DNA of 64,000 bases from Conus ventricosus (GCA_018398815.1 CM031620.1:60386134-60450133); one strand, 5' to 3'; shown: positions 1 through 12,889, counted from the stretch's first letter. Notes: generated by a model not told the origin, from the letters alone. Numbers and translations are program-made.

Positions 1-788
1 ATTGTACAAGCTAAGGTGCACAGGTACTCAAGAGACTAAATAGCTGTAAAATAGTTAAAAGAGGCAAACCGGGATGAAACAACAACGGTTCTTGGTCACA
101 ACGACACGTGGTCACAACGACATTTTGTCACAACTACGCTTGGTCACATTGGCACTTGGTCACATTGGCATGTAGCCGTCTTTCTTTCCCACACATGCAC
201 GGGCGTACTCACACACCCTAATATTGACCCACGCGTGTAAGCTAGCGCGAGAAATGTTAATACGTATTGTTAGCAAACCAGGGTGTATGTGGCGGGAGGG
301 GGTTTGGGGAAGTAGGAGGTCCATCTATTGAGAATCTAGAACTGCACTTTGTCTAAACCCAACTGACTGTATATAGGAAATGGGAGAGGGGTATTAGATA
401 TGCAGGCTAACACAATTTTTGTTTAAAGACGGATGTGCGTGTTGGGAAAAAGGCAGAGGAAAAACCCTGAATAACCCTCTCTTGTTTGAAGGTGGGGTGG
501 GGTGGAGGAAGATGTCCAAAGAGTCCAGATTGACCCTTGGGGGGGGGGGGAGAGGGGGTAAATCTAGGCTAGCCCAAACATACCCCACCCAACCCGGGAG
601 GGGGGGGGGGGGGTAACGTTCCAACTAGGGGAGGTAAGTTCTAGCCAGTCCTAGAATGACCCCCGGGGTGTAAAAGCAGGCTTGCCCAGACTAACACCGG
701 GGTAAGTTCCAGAGGGGGGTAAGAACGGGCTGTTACACCGTGGTCTGTGACACACAGTCTTTGAGTCGCAGTATGACTCCTCAGTGAA
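1..788. other. Left-edge non-coding sequence with G-rich runs
   Basis: No gene is supported. A 16-bp tandem repeat lies at 92-172. From about 540 to 735 there are G homopolymers and loosely repeated 'ggggtaagttc' phrases. The small proline-rich frames here come from G/C runs and are not believable genes. Confidence 0.5.
92..172. repeat. 16-bp minisatellite, about 5 copies
   Basis: The phrase TTGGTCACA recurs about every 16 bp (around 94, 110, 126, 142 and 158), with variants such as ACGACAC and TTGGCAC. It is short and diverged. Confidence 0.7.
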
Positions 789-789
789 A

Positions 790-1270
790 AGACGTGCAGC
801 TAAAGACTACACACACATACAAGCACACATGCACACTCACGCATGTATCACTCCCACTGGAAAGACATGCAACGCACACAAAAAAAAACAACCCACACAA
901 ACGAGCATACATGCGCGCAATTGCACGCGCTTACCCCCCCCCCCCCCCCCCCCCCCCACCCCACACACACAAAACAACAGAGACACACACTCGCATACAC
1001 ACACACACCACACACGCACTCACGCACGCATTCGCACACACACACGCTCGTACGCACACATACACGCGCGCACGCACGCACGCACGCACGCACACACACA
1101 CGCACGCACGCACGCGCGCGCACACACACACATACACGCACGCACACACAGACGCACGCACACACACACACAGATACACACACACACACACCACACACAC
1201 ACACACACACAATACACACACACACACACACACACACACAACATCACACCACACACACACACACACACAG
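790..1270. repeat. Compound (CA)n/(CG)n microsatellite with poly-C
   Basis: Nearly uninterrupted CA dinucleotides, with CGCA stretches and a ~25-base poly-C run near 933-957. It gives long Thr-His frames on one strand and Cys-Val frames on the other; both are artefacts. Confidence 0.95.
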
Positions 1271-1437
1271 GGTCCGTCTGTATGCACAGTCTATATCTGT
1301 GCGCCACCCGTGGAAGACAAACGACGACAAGCTCAGCGTTGTGTCGGCGGGGATTACGTAACACCGGTCAATACCACACTCGCTTTTATGGCTCCAAGTT
1401 GTTATCCATTTACCTTTTTTTCAGTTTGTCTGACTGC

Positions 1438-1451
1438 CCTCTCTCTCTCTC

Positions 1452-1508
<57 letters not shown>

Positions 1509-1541
1509 GTCTCTCTCTTTCTCTCTCTCTCGTCTGTCTGT

Positions 1542-1575
<34 letters not shown>

Positions 1576-1580
1576 CTTTT
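1438..1580. repeat. (CT)n microsatellite
   Basis: Long CT tract with occasional CTGT and CTTT interruptions. It produces spurious Ser-Leu open frames. Confidence 0.95.
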
Positions 1581-1840
1581 AACTTCCTCCCCTTTCTCTC
1601 AGTCTCGAGTCCCCTTCTTTTCCTGTCGCTCCCTCCTTTTTCTCTCTCAATCTGCAGACCCTCCCTTTGACACGCCTGTTTGTAACATGAAAGCTTATTT
1701 CTTGGGAGAAAGGACGAACACCAAAACAACACGTGTGTATGAAACTATGAGATCACTGCTCATCGATTCGTGTACCGAGTTGGAGCCACAGTTTTCAGTT
1801 TCAGTGTCATCAAGATGTTCATTTCGTGCCGACTGGTCCG

Positions 1841-1842
<2 letters not shown>

Positions 1843-1888
<46 letters not shown>
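1843..1888. repeat. (GA)n microsatellite
   Basis: Pure GA dinucleotide tract. Confidence 0.95.
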
Positions 1889-1890
<2 letters not shown>

Positions 1891-2086
1891 GAGATTGTTC
1901 TCCCCCTTGGAGATACAAGCTTGCTGAGGCTCATTTTGAGAAGCATTTATTTTATTTTCCCCATTCACCCACTCAAGCACATACTGTTAGTTAGGCAGAA
2001 TTATCTACCACTGCAGATATGAATGCTTATCTCCCCCTATTTCTTTTTCAATCTAAGACATAAGAGCAAGCTTTGTTTATAATTGA

Positions 2087-2159
2087 ATACACACACACAC
2101 ACGCACACACACACACACCACACACACACACACACACTACACACCACACACACACACAT
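2087..2159. repeat. (CA)n microsatellite
   Basis: CA tract with CACCACA interruptions. Confidence 0.95.
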
Positions 2160-4013
2160 CAGCTACGTTTTGAGACCACAAAGCGCACGATTTGGAGCAG
2201 ATGCATGAATGAACTAATTGGGGACCACCCGCATAGGTTTAATGTCGTACACTGTTTAGTCTTAGCCATAAACCCCTTCTTTAAGCCCTTCTTAATCATT
2301 GATTCATTGTCTGTACCATTATCTCTTTGGGATTGTGCGTGGGGGGGGGTTTTAAAACCCATGTATGTATGATGTATGTATGTAAAATATATATATAAAT
2401 ATATATATAAAATATATATATTTATTATATTATATAAAATATATTGGTGTGGTGTTGTTTGTGTGTGGTTGTGTGTGTGGTGTTGGGTGCGCGCGCAGGG
2501 GGGTGTGTGTTTTTGTTGTGTGTTTTGGGACTTTGCAAAGGTATCGGATGTGACCCCTTTTAAACCGAGACAAAAACCTATGCAATACATAATAGCCAGT
2601 CACACTAGTAAAAGGAAAAAAACGAAACGCTCCGGAGGGCCCAGACTACCTCAACCCAAGAACGCATAAAGAAAAACACCCCATTTTGCATTCCAAATAC
2701 GATCCTCAAATTTGCGATTCCCCCAGATACGGAGCATACAAAGGGAAATGGGACACAAAATGTTTTAACAACACACACAAAACCACACCACACCACACAC
2801 AAACACACACACACACCCACAAAAACCACCCGTGCTTTCCAAAGAACGCTTGTATCATCAAATAACCTACCCCGAAACGAAATTGAACCCCAACACATGC
2901 GCCCCAATCTTTCAGGCGCGCGCACGGGTGCACACACCACGCGCGCACACACACCACCACCCACCACCCACCCTTTACCACCCCCACCATAACCCCAACA
3001 CACTTTTGCTTTGTGTGTGTCTGGGGAAAGGGTCTATCGCCTAGTGAAGCCCACCTTTTGCCCACAACCAAAGATGACTGCGGTCCCGCCGGGGGTCGTG
3101 CCCGAGGAGAAAGGATAGAAAAGGGGGATCAATATCCCCCACTGTCTTTACAGGCCCCCCTAAAATCCCCGGGGTCCCCCCCCCCCCCACCTTCCTCTCC
3201 CCTCTCCTCTCTCTCTCTTCTCTCCCCTCTCTCTCTCTCTCTCTCTCTTTTCCCCTCTCTTCCCTTCGCTTACAAAATCTTTTTTCTAAATTTTTTCACG
3301 CGAAAATTAAAAGGGAGGGGGGGCGGGGACAGGGGTAAAGGGGGGGAAAGGGCAAGGGTTTTTCCCCTTTCAGCTTTTTTTAAAAAACCCCTTTTGGGGT
3401 GAATAGGCACACTTTTTAAAAGAGCTTTTAAAACTTGCGTTGTTGTGGGGTTTCGAAAAACCCCGAATTTTATGAGAGGGTGTAGCCCAATGGTGAATTT
3501 TGAAATTTTCCTTTCCTTTTTGGAAGAAAGGGGGTTGTGTGAATTCTAAGTAAAAGACATATTTTCAGGAATGGCACAGACATTTACGCGAAAAAATGCA
3601 GCTTTCCCCTTCCCAGATGGTGGGAAAGGGTCTTCCCAAAAGGGATTTTTGTGTCGATTTTTGGAAAAAATTTTGGGTCCTTTCGGGGCGGAAAACATTA
3701 CGAATTCTGAAAAAAACAAGGGGAAAATTTGGACCTAACAGAAAAAAAATTTCCCGAAATGAATCATCTTTAAATTTTAGAAAAATCCACCCAAACATTT
3801 AAAATTAATGGAATTTTAAATTGCTAATGATTTATGAGTCTTTTTAAGGCAAAATTGCTACGAAAAATCTGGTGGGACGTAAAATATTTTAAATGCATTA
3901 AATACCAGTTTACGCCCTTTTGCAAAAAAGCATTTTAAAATCTCTGATACTTTTAAAATTAATACATCTTTTTTTGACCCCTTAAAACCCCGTGATACGT
4001 GTTTTAATCCAAT
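2160..4013. other. Non-coding, homopolymer-inflated sequence
   Basis: No gene recognised. It holds an AT-rich patch (about 2385-2445), GT and CA tracts (2446-2520, 2765-2820), poly-C and CT runs (3170-3270), and many stuttering runs such as AAAAACCCC and TTTTGGGG. The frequent short homopolymers look like poor consensus sequence rather than biology. Confidence 0.5.
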
Positions 4014-4408
4014 CTCTCTCTCTCTCCCCATCCTCCCCTCCCCTCCCCCTCTCTCTCTCCATCTCTCCCCTCTCTCTCGCCCCTTCCCCCCCCCCTCTCT
4101 CTCTCTCCCCTTTATATCTCCCTCCTCCCTTTTCCCCCCCCCCCCTTCTCTCTCCTCTCCCCTGTTTTATCTCTCTCTCTTTTTTCTCTCTCTGTCTGTT
4201 CGTCTGTCCCGTCTGTCTCTCTTCTCTCTTCTCTTTTCACTCTCTCTCTCTCTGTCCTCTCTCTATAATTCCCCTCTTTTTCCCCTTTCCCCCCCCTCTC
4301 TCTTCCCCCCTCTTTGTATATCTCTCTCTTTTGTCTGTCCTCTCTCTCCTCTCTCTCTCTCTCTTTTCTCTCTCTCTCTGCCCATCCAAAAAAAAAAAAA
4401 AAAAAAAA
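4014..4408. repeat. CT/C-rich low-complexity tract ending in poly-A
   Basis: Pyrimidine-rich sequence of CTCTCT, CCCC and TTTT blocks, followed by a ~20-base poly-A at about 4388-4408. The 285-residue Ser/Pro/Leu frame over it is an artefact. Confidence 0.9.
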
Positions 4409-4779
4409 GGGTTTTCCCTGCAAATTTTGGGGGGCCCCCAAAGGGCACAAGTTTGGGGGGGAAGTCCTTTTCCTGGCTCTGGGCCCCAGCGGCCTGAAGT
4501 GGAGTGGGCCCTCAAAAAAGCCCCCCAGGGAAAACTCCTAGGGACTGTTAAAAGGTCTATGTTTAGGCACTGTAAGGGAAATTTTGTCTTTTCCAGGGGT
4601 AGCGTGTCTGTCAGCGCCCCCCAGGGAGGGGGAAAGTGTTCCCTCGGGAAAAAAACCCCCACACAGAAAGCGCGCGCGCGCAAAACACACCATACACGCG
4701 CGCGCGCGCATACACACAACACACACACATACACACACACACACACCACCGGGCCCCCACCCCCACCCACCCCGCCAAA

Positions 4780-6590
4780 AAAAAAAAATCAATTTTTTTT
4801 TAAATTTATGGGAAAAAGGGTTTTTTTGGCATTAAGGTCGTTTTCTTAATGTGCACAGCATGACTTTGGTTACATTTACCCTAACACGGGTGTCACGTTC
4901 ACCCGGGTCCCAACACTTGAAATTTTTGATCAGCGGATTTGCTGTCCCCTGTTTCGGGGACATTCCCCTCTGCATATTCCGCATGACTTCGTTTCCCAAA
5001 AAAACAAACATAATTTGATCGACACGGCTATGACGACATTAAACTGGGAAACATGGGTTTTATTTAATTCAATAGAAAAGGGTGATAAGTTGAAATAAGG
5101 AATACACAAAATCAAGAGAAAAATAAAATAAAATTGGGCAAAAAATATAAAAATATATATAAATATTATATATATATATATAAAAATATATATATATATA
5201 TATATATAATTTTTAAAAATATATATATTTTTATCCCGATGACAGCGCCCGCAGCAGCTTTTAAACAAATTTGTAGATAGTTTTAAGATTCCTCTTTTTT
5301 CTTGTTTTAACTATTTATAAAATATATATATTATATTTATATAAAAATATAATATATATATATATATTTATGTTGTGTGTATATATTTAAACATAAAATT
5401 TTAATATATGTTAAAATATAAAATATTTATAATAAAAATATAAATATATATATTTATATTTTAAAAAGTTTGTGTGTGTGGTGTGTGTGTGGGTGTGTGT
5501 GTGTGTGTGTTTTGTGGGGCGCGGCGTGGGGTTGGGGAAAAGAGGGCAGGTGTGTTTGGGGTTTCCCTGCGCGTGCGTAAGAGAGAGAAGAACGAGAGAA
5601 GGAAGAGAAGAAAAAAGAAAAAGGGCAACAGAGAGAAGAGAGAAAATTACCTATTTTTTCACAGTGTTTTAGGTTTGTTTGTTTGTTTTTCCTGCAAACC
5701 CAAACGAAAGGTGGTTTTTTATTGGGGAAAGGTTTTGCATTTCCCCTCGGAAAATGAAACAAAAAACCGCCTAAGAAAAAATGGGAAAACAAAAAATTCC
5801 CAACCCGTGCAAAATACCCCATCTCGCCCCCCCCCGTTCAAAACACAAACACACACAACCCACACACCACACACACAAAAACCCCACACACACACACACA
5901 CAAAACACACAGTGCGGCCCCGGGGCCTCTCTGACAGTTAAAACCCTGATTCTTTTAATGACCCCGAGGGAGAAAAAAAGGGCAGGCTCCTGCCCGCAGA
6001 CAACTGTGTCTCCCGCTGTTCTCCCCTCTCTGGGACCTTCCACCTTTACAGCCCCCTTCGACAATCGAATCCCGGGAACCCCTTTTCACCATACGCGTCC
6101 CCTTCACGTGGGGAAAAGAAGGTTGGGGGTTTGGGGTTTTAAAACCCCCATGGGAAATGGGAAACATTGTGGGTTTTTTTAAAACCCTCAGGTTTTTTTG
6201 GGCCCCTTTAAAAGGGCATGGCCAACCCCATGAGGAAAGCGGGCACGACCTGGACTCTGAAACAAGTACCAAAAAAACGTCGAATTTTTGTGCCGGGGAG
6301 GAAAAATTATCAGAATTACTATCTTTTCTTGTTTTGGAAATTGGGGGGATATGACAGTGCAAAAACTTCACTGCAAGCCGGGTTTGTTTTGTGCGAATTT
6401 TTGGGCTTTTTCGTTTAGCAGAGACCGTGGCCAGAAACATGTCCTGGTTTTTGTTTTTTTTCAAATTTTTTTTCTGGGTTTTTTTATTTGGGGGGGGTCT
6501 AATGCAAAGACACCAAAATGTTGTTTATTCCCCATTTTTTTGTGCTTGAAAAAACCAAACGAAACATCTCTGTTTTTGGGGAAAAATTGC
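4780..6590 (+). repeat. Dispersed repeat, copy A (inverted partner at 11.9-13.7 kb)
   Basis: This ~1.8 kb segment matches the reverse complement of 11877-13700 in the same order along its whole length. Shared anchors in order are GCACAGCATGA, GGGTGATAAGTTGAAAT (5080-5096 here; 13397-13413 inverted there), an AT-rich block, a GT tract, a GA tract, GACAATCGAAT (6060-6070; 12367-12377 inverted), TTTAGCA (6414-6420; 12044-12050 inverted) and GAAACATCTCTG. Copy A has many extra bases in homopolymers compared with copy B. No coding capacity is evident, so it could be a non-autonomous transposon or part of a larger element. The family is not recognised. Confidence 0.8.
5130..5465. repeat. AT-rich tract inside repeat copy A
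   Basis: Almost pure A/T with (TATA)n stretches, interrupted by a short G/C-containing patch near 5236-5265. The matching block in copy B is at 13064-13310, so the AT tract belongs to the repeat. Confidence 0.85.
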
Positions 6591-7325
6591 TTAAAACTTT
6601 TTTCCGGGGAAAAAACTGGAGCTCTGCAACCCCTTCAAAAAGGGGCCCCACGTCTTTTCTGTCCCTCTGGGCTGTCCGTCCCCTCCCTCCCGGTTTCCCG
6701 TCTGCCTCCACCTTTGCTCAGTTCTTCAACCATTTCAAAGAAAGAAACCCCAAACACCCCCCCCCCCCCCCCCACCAACCCCCCCCCCCCGCACTCAATC
6801 TTGTTTGAAAAGGGTTTGGTATTGCATTCACCCAGCGAACCCAGTTTTGTTTCCCCCCTGATGGAAGTCTTTCTATCTCCCCTGCTGCGGGGGCAAACCA
6901 GCCAACCCTGTTTTTTTTTTCCTCCAGGGGGGGAGCCAACCAGAACTCGCTGGGCGTCTGGAAATGCAGTTGTCAGAATCTTAAAACTTTGGCCCCAAAA
7001 CTGCCAGAAATTTTTAGGGAGGGCGATCTCTTCTGTTTTTTTAAGTCAAAACGAAAACCATTTCTTTGTTTTTAAAGGGTTTTAAAAAGGTTTTTACGGG
7101 GCAGTGTTTTAAGTCTGTTTTGCCCCGAGTTGCTATGTAGTGAGGGGTCTGTGACACGCGGCCCCCCCTTTCTGGGCCAAAAATTTTATTTTTAAAATTT
7201 TTGAAAGGATACCTCCCACTTTTTTTTATGGCAAATGGCAAATTTTTTTTTTGGGGGGGAAACAAGGAGGGAAAGGCTGCAGCATCCCCAAAATAAGTCA
7301 CAGGGGAGAAAAAAAGAGTCTGCGG
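6591..7325. other. Non-coding sequence between repeat A and the AG minisatellite
   Basis: No gene recognised. A poly-C block lies near 6757-6791. Homopolymer stutter is heavy (TTTT, GGGG, CCCC). A weak continuation of the 1.8 kb repeat may reach into the first ~100 bp. Confidence 0.4.
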
Positions 7326-8008
7326 GAGGAACTTAAAGGAATAGTCTGTTTTGGGGGGGAAGCTTAAAGGAAGTCTGTTGGGGGGAAATTTTAAAAAAAG
7401 GGGTCTTTTGGGGGGGAGCTTAAAGGAATATGTTTTTTGGGGAAAGGGGCTTTAAAAGGGAAAAAGTCTGTTGGGAGGACTTAAAGGAAAAAGGTTTTGG
7501 GAGGAGCTTAAAGGAAGTCGTTTGGGGGGAGCTTAAAAGGGAAAAGTCTGTTGGGGGGGGGGCTTTTAAAAGGAAAATCTGTTGGGGGGACTTAAAAGGA
7601 AAAATCTGTTGGGAGGAGCTTAAAAGGGAAGTCTGTTTTGGGGGGGGGCTTAAAGGAAGAGTCTTTTGGGAGGAGCTTAAAGGGAAATCTGTTTGGGGGG
7701 AGCTTTAAAGGGAAGGGCTGTTTTGGGGGGAGCTAAAGGAAGTCTGTTTGGGGGGGGGCTTAAAGGGAAAAGTCTGTTGGGGGGGGGCTTTAAGGGGAAA
7801 ACGTTTTGGGGGGAGCTTAAAAAGGGGTTTTGGGAGGAGCTTAAAAGGGAAAACTGGGGAGGAGCTTAAAAGGGAAATCCCGTTGGGGGGGGAGTTTTAA
7901 AAGGGAAAAGGGCTGGTTGGGGGGAGCTTTTAAAGGAAATCTGTTGGGGGGAGGTTTAAAGGGAAAAGTCTGTTGGGGGGAGCTTAAAGGGAATTTTTTG
8001 GGAGGACT
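7326..8008. repeat. AG-rich minisatellite, ~28-30 bp unit
   Basis: The phrase AGCTTAAAGG, then GAAAAGTCTGTT, then a G run of 5-9, repeats roughly every 28-30 bp for about 680 bp (some 23-24 copies). Copies differ mostly in the length of A and G runs. The Gly/Lys/Leu frame inside it is a by-product of the repeat. Confidence 0.85.
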
Positions 8009-8697
8009 TGACAGTAAAAATGTCAAAGAGCTCTTCCCCAGAGTTGTCAGGGATGAGATTGGGGTTTTCGCGGAGGTGGAGATCGATTTGTCATAAAAAC
8101 ATGCTTTATCCCCCCCCGTTTTAAAACTTTTTGTGGTGTCTGTGAAATTCGGCCGCTCTCCGCGAGAGAGGTGGGGGCGGAAAAGAGAGAGAGATCGGAG
8201 GGGGGGGGAGAGAGGACAGGGCAAGAGGGGAGAGGGAGAGAGGAGGGAGAAAAAAAAGAGGAGAGGAGAGGGAGAGGAGAGAGGGGGGGTGGGGGAGGAG
8301 GGAGAGAGACAAAAAAGAGGGAGAAGAAAGAGAGGGGGAGAGGGCAAGGGGGGAACTTCAGAAATTCAAAAGTTTTATTCAGTTTGGGCCCCTGGGCCCA
8401 TTTAAAAGGGGAAAGACACAATTTATTTACATTATAAAGTGTAAGAAACAAAAAAACCCAGTCCGAAACAAAAAGAAACAACTATAACCCCAAAAAGAAT
8501 AAAAAAAATAAGGGCGTCGTTTAAATTTTCTGATCTTAGACACCTTTTCCTAAAACATACCCCAAATTCCTTTTTTACCTTATTTAAAAAATGTTTTGAG
8601 CTAATTTGTAACGTAATCGGAAACATACACGGGGGCCTGTAATATTTCTGGGGGATACATTTTTTGGCGAACTTCGTCTAAAGCTGGACAAAGGAAC
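8009..8697. other. Non-coding flank with AG-rich low-complexity block
   Basis: A purine-rich run fills 8170-8350, and an AT-rich stretch follows to 8690. Open frames on either strand have low-complexity composition and no recognisable domain. Confidence 0.45.
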
Positions 8698-8699
8698 AT

Positions 8700-8766
<67 letters not shown>

Positions 8767-8773
8767 GAGACAC
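8698..8773. repeat. (GA)n microsatellite at the 5' edge of a LINE
   Basis: GA and GACA tract directly abutting the truncated 5' end of the CR1/L2-like element. Confidence 0.9.
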
Positions 8774-11081
8774 AGTCTCAGTCCCAGATTTCACTCTGGA
8801 CTTTTCCGACCACTACTGTGTTGTGGCCCAGTTCCGCCTCTCACGCCCTTCACATCTTCCTGTGTACGTGGAGGCCAGGAAGATCGCCGATGTCAACACC
8901 GTCACCTTCCAGTCTGATCTTCGGCCAGACTGGAGGCCTCTTCACACCTGTCAGCTGACCAGCTCCACCAGCTTCTGTCCCGTCTTCTAGATCAGCACGC
9001 CCCAGCCACCCGCCGCCAGATCTCCAGCCGCCTACCCTCACCCTGGTTCACCTCTGTCGGACCTCAGCTGCTACAGGCTAAGCGAGAACGGCGCCAGGCA
9101 GAGCGTTGCTGGCTCAAATCTGGACTACATGTTCATAAACAAATTTTTCGTACTGCCAATAAGCTAGTTACTAACATTCTGGACAGCGCCAAATGCTGTT
9201 TTTTACAGTGCCAAAAATCCTAGCCTGTAGAACACCCGACAACTGTTTACTGTAACCAATACTCTGCTTGGCAAATCAAAGTCCACACACCTCTGCCCTC
9301 CTCAATCCCTGCGACAGAACTCCCCCAGCGTTTCTCTGATTTCTTCTATAGTAAAATAGCCACTATTCGTCATAATCTGGACTCTCATGCTGCTCCTTCC
9401 CCTGCTGTTCCTGATCCTTCCTTCTCCGGCACTCAGTGGTCTGAATTTCCACTCTGTGTCGGTAGAAGAGGTCCGGAAATCTTGAAGCAAGTCACTGTCA
9501 AAACATGTGAACTTGGCCCTCTCCCCTCATCCCTTCTTACCTGCTGTCTTGACGATCTCCTCCCATACTTTACATCCATTATCAATGACTCTTTGCAATC
9601 AGGTTGTTTCCCCACTCTGTTCAAATCTGCAGTTGTCAGACCTCTCCTGAGAAGCAAAACTTAGATCCTGAAAATCTCAAGAACTACAGACCTGTCTCTA
9701 ATCTCCCATTTCTTTCCAAACTGATTGAAAAGGTTGTTCTCGCCCAACTGTCTGAACATCTCTCTGTAAACAATCTCTTGTACTCTAACCAGTCAGCCTA
9801 CCGGGCTGGCCATAGCACCGAGACAGCGCTCCTTAAGATAGCAAACGATCTCCTCACAGCTGTTTGATGAAAACAAAGTTTCCTTCTCCTCTCTTAGATT
9901 TGTCTGCTGCTTTTGATACAATAGATCACTCCATTCTTCTCTCAAGACTCAACACTTCTTTTGGTCTTTCTGGTTCTGTCCTTTCCTGGTTCTCTTCGTA
10001 TCTCTCTGATCGCACGCAAACTGTTTCAGTGAAAGGTGTTAAGTCTCCAGCAAGAGCACTTCAGTTTGGTGTTCCTCAGGGATCTGTCCTTGGACCGGTT
10101 TTGTTTGTGCTGTACACCCAGCCTCTCTCGGCCATTATCAGCCAACACTCCTCCTTCACCATAGCTTTTCAGATGACAACCAGCTGTATATCTCTGCCCA
10201 TATCAGTCAGCTTCATGAAATAATCTCCTCTTCTCAAGCATGCATTACCGATGTTAAATCATGGATGCACAATAACAAGCTACAACTTAACGCAGACAAA
10301 ACTGAAATAATCCTCAATGCTTCGAAACACACTTTTAGAACTCATTCTCTCCCCTAGTTCTATAAATGTTGATGGAAATGAAATAAATCTATCAGTGTCT
10401 GTTCGTAACCTCGGCGTACACTCGACCAAACTCTCTCTTTCAAACAACATATCTCTAATGTGTGCAAGTCCTGCTACCTTGAACTTCGTAGAATGAGCTC
10501 AGTCCGCCGCTTTCTTACTCAAAATGCTCTGAAGACTCTAATCTGTGCTTTTGTCCTGTCTCGGCTCGACTATTGTAACTCCCTCCTTGCCGGTTGTCCT
10601 TAACGCTCATCTCTAAACTTCAAAAAGTTCAGAACAATGCCGCCCGTCTGATCTCCCGCTCCTCTAGATCTGATCACATATCACCAATTCTGTCTTCCTT
10701 ACACTGGCTCCCTATCAGTCTCGCATTGACTTAAAGTTCTCCTCCTGGTTTCAAATCACTGAATAATCTGGCTCCCTCCTACCTCTCTGACCTCCTCCAT
10801 CTCTATGTTCCGTCTCGCAACTTACGCTCATCCACCGATTCTCGTCTGCTTCGGCTTCCCTCCGCTCGCCTGAAAACTTCAGGCCAACGATCTTTCTCTT
10901 ACCAGGCACCTGCTCTGTGGAATAGTCTCCCTTCTTCATTGCGTAACACGGACTCTTTTAGAGACTTTTAAAACCTCCCTAAAGACACATCTTTTCCTCG
11001 GACTGATTAACGATATCCAGTTACCACTGTGCGCGTGTTTGCTGGTGTTGAACGCGCTCCTGTGTCTGTCTGCGTGTGAGA

Positions 11082-11082
11082 G

Positions 11083-11116
<34 letters not shown>

Positions 11117-11118
11117 CG

Positions 11119-11157
<39 letters not shown>

Positions 11158-11160
11158 CGC
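11082..11160. repeat. Poly-C plus (GT)n/(GC)n inside the LINE 3' UTR
   Basis: About 30 C residues, then GGCGGTGTCT, then GT and GC dinucleotides. It lies between the LINE coding remains and its ACATT tail, so it expanded within the element. Confidence 0.9.
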
Positions 11161-11249
11161 TTTGAATTAGAATTATAATTTTTATCATGTTTTTTCTGTA
11201 ATATGCGCTTTGGGCTCTTGCGAGGTAAAGCGCTCTATAATAATCCTTT

Positions 11250-11273
11250 TACATTACATTACATTACATTACA
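11250..11273 (+). repeat. (ACATT)n tail of the LINE
   Basis: Four to five ACATT units directly after the 3' hairpin-like sequence. Short tandem tails of this kind mark the 3' end of CR1/L2-type insertions. Confidence 0.85.
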
Positions 11274-11876
11274 GAGAGAGAGAGAGAGAGACAGAGAGGG
11301 AAAGTCATGTCCAAAAGCATTCAGCTTGAATCAAGCCGTCTGCTGATGGTGGCATCAGGGAAAACGTTTGAAATGAGCCACAACCTTCACACTATCCACT
11401 GCGTCCGCCATCTGCACTCTACGCAACAACATGAACACGTGCCGCTGGAAAATGTCCCCGATGCTGAAATAGAACCTTAAACCACACCTGAACTCTCTTC
11501 TCTCGACAACACTTTTCCCTGTGGTTTCTGCTAACCCAGGCGAATCTTTCAGACCCTGCGAATAAAACATTCACTCCCTTCCTAGACAGTCTGTTCTTGA
11601 AGGAATTTTGGGGACAGTTTCTAGAAAAGCTGCGCTTTTTTCAGTACGTCGGAGGTGTATTTTTTTTTAATACTTGGATCAAAGTTGTCCATCGAACAAA
11701 ACACGGATTTCTTCCCTGGCCTTAAGTAACACTCTTTTCAGGAAAACAGGACGCAGGGGGGAGGAAGAAGGGAGAGATGGGCGGGCATGGTCAGGAGAAG
11801 GGAGATGGAATGGGTGATGGCAGTTGAGGGGAGGCAAGGAGAACGGGATCTCACACCTCAACTTCATTTGTTTCAG
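11274..11876. other. Unannotated spacer, no gene seen
   Basis: Mostly complex sequence with scattered stops in all frames. A short GA tract lies at 11274-11297. It separates the LINE from repeat copy B. Confidence 0.4.
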
Positions 11877-12505
11877 GCCATTTTTCCCCAGAGATGTTTC
11901 CTTTGGTTTCTAAAGCATAAAAAATGTGGATAAACAACAGTTGTGCGTGTCAGCTGCACCAGTCCACAAGGAAAGACAAAAACAAATACAACATTAAAAC
12001 AACAACAACAAAAGTCGCAACTGCACTATGGCCACGCTTCTCTGCTAAAGAACAGCCCGAATTCGACACAGACAAATCTGGCTTGTCAATGAAGTTATAA
12101 ACAGTCATATACCCCTATTCAAAAACAAGACAAGATGGTAATCATGATAATACTCTATACGCGGTCACATCATTCGACGTTATTTTGGTACATGATTTCA
12201 GAGCCCAGGTCGTGACGCATCCTCATGTGTTGGCCATGCCCTCTTACAGCAAAGAACCTGACGGTGTAAAACCACAATGATTCCATTTCCCATGGGTTTG
12301 AGCCCTCGACCTCCCACCTTCAGTCGCCACATGAAGTAACTGCGCTATGGTGACGTGCGGTTCCAAATTCGATTGTCTGAAGGTGGCTGTGAAGGTGGAC
12401 GGTGCCCAGAGCCGGAGAACAGCAGGAGACACAGTGTCTGCAGTGAGCAGGAGACTGACACTTTTGCTGCCTCTGGTCATTGAATGAATCATGGAATTAC
12501 TGTCA

Positions 12506-12522
12506 GAGACGCGCGCGCGCGC

Positions 12523-12562
<40 letters not shown>

Positions 12563-12775
12563 TGTGTGTGGTGTGTGTGTGTGTGTGTTGAACGGGTGGG
12601 CGAGATGGTATTTTGTGCTGGTGGAAATTATTTGTATTGCAGCTCTTCTGGGGCGGATTTTTGTTTCATATCCGAGTGAAATGCAAACCACCAATAGAAA
12701 ACACATCTTTTCACTTGGTGGCATGGGAAAACAAACAAACAGACAAACCAACCTCGAACACCGAGCAAAATAGAT

Positions 12776-12831
<56 letters not shown>

Positions 12832-12850
12832 GTCTCTCTATCTCTCTCTG

Positions 12851-12889
<39 letters not shown>

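Larger units (their letters stand above)
8774..11273 (+). mobile_element. CR1/L2-like LINE retrotransposon, 5'-truncated and decayed
   Basis: In intact relatives this protein has an AP-like endonuclease that nicks target DNA and a reverse transcriptase that copies the RNA at the nick. Here the remains begin in the last part of the endonuclease, with the SDHYCVVAQF motif (about 8805). The reverse transcriptase follows: KNYRPVSNLPFL (about 9683), SNQSAYRAGHSTETALL, LLDLSAAFDTIDHSILL with its first catalytic Asp, GVPQGSVLGPVLF, and FSDDNQLY (canonical FADD; both Asp kept, 10172-10177). The C-terminal region has SRLDYCNSLLAG and a LHWLPI-type tail. Frames are broken by several frameshifts and stops, for example after LLTAV near 9867 and near 10205. 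The 3' UTR ends with a hairpin-like 'gcgctttgggctc...aaagcgctctataataat' followed by an (ACATT)n tail, as in L2/CR1 elements. It is a dead copy. Confidence 0.9.

Noticed and set aside
784..1845. 353-codon Thr/His then Ser/Leu frame
   Set aside because: Translation of CA and CT microsatellites.
7430..7708. Lys/Gly/Leu-rich 92-codon protein
   Set aside because: Direct translation of the AG-rich minisatellite; the frame depends on uncertain homopolymer lengths.
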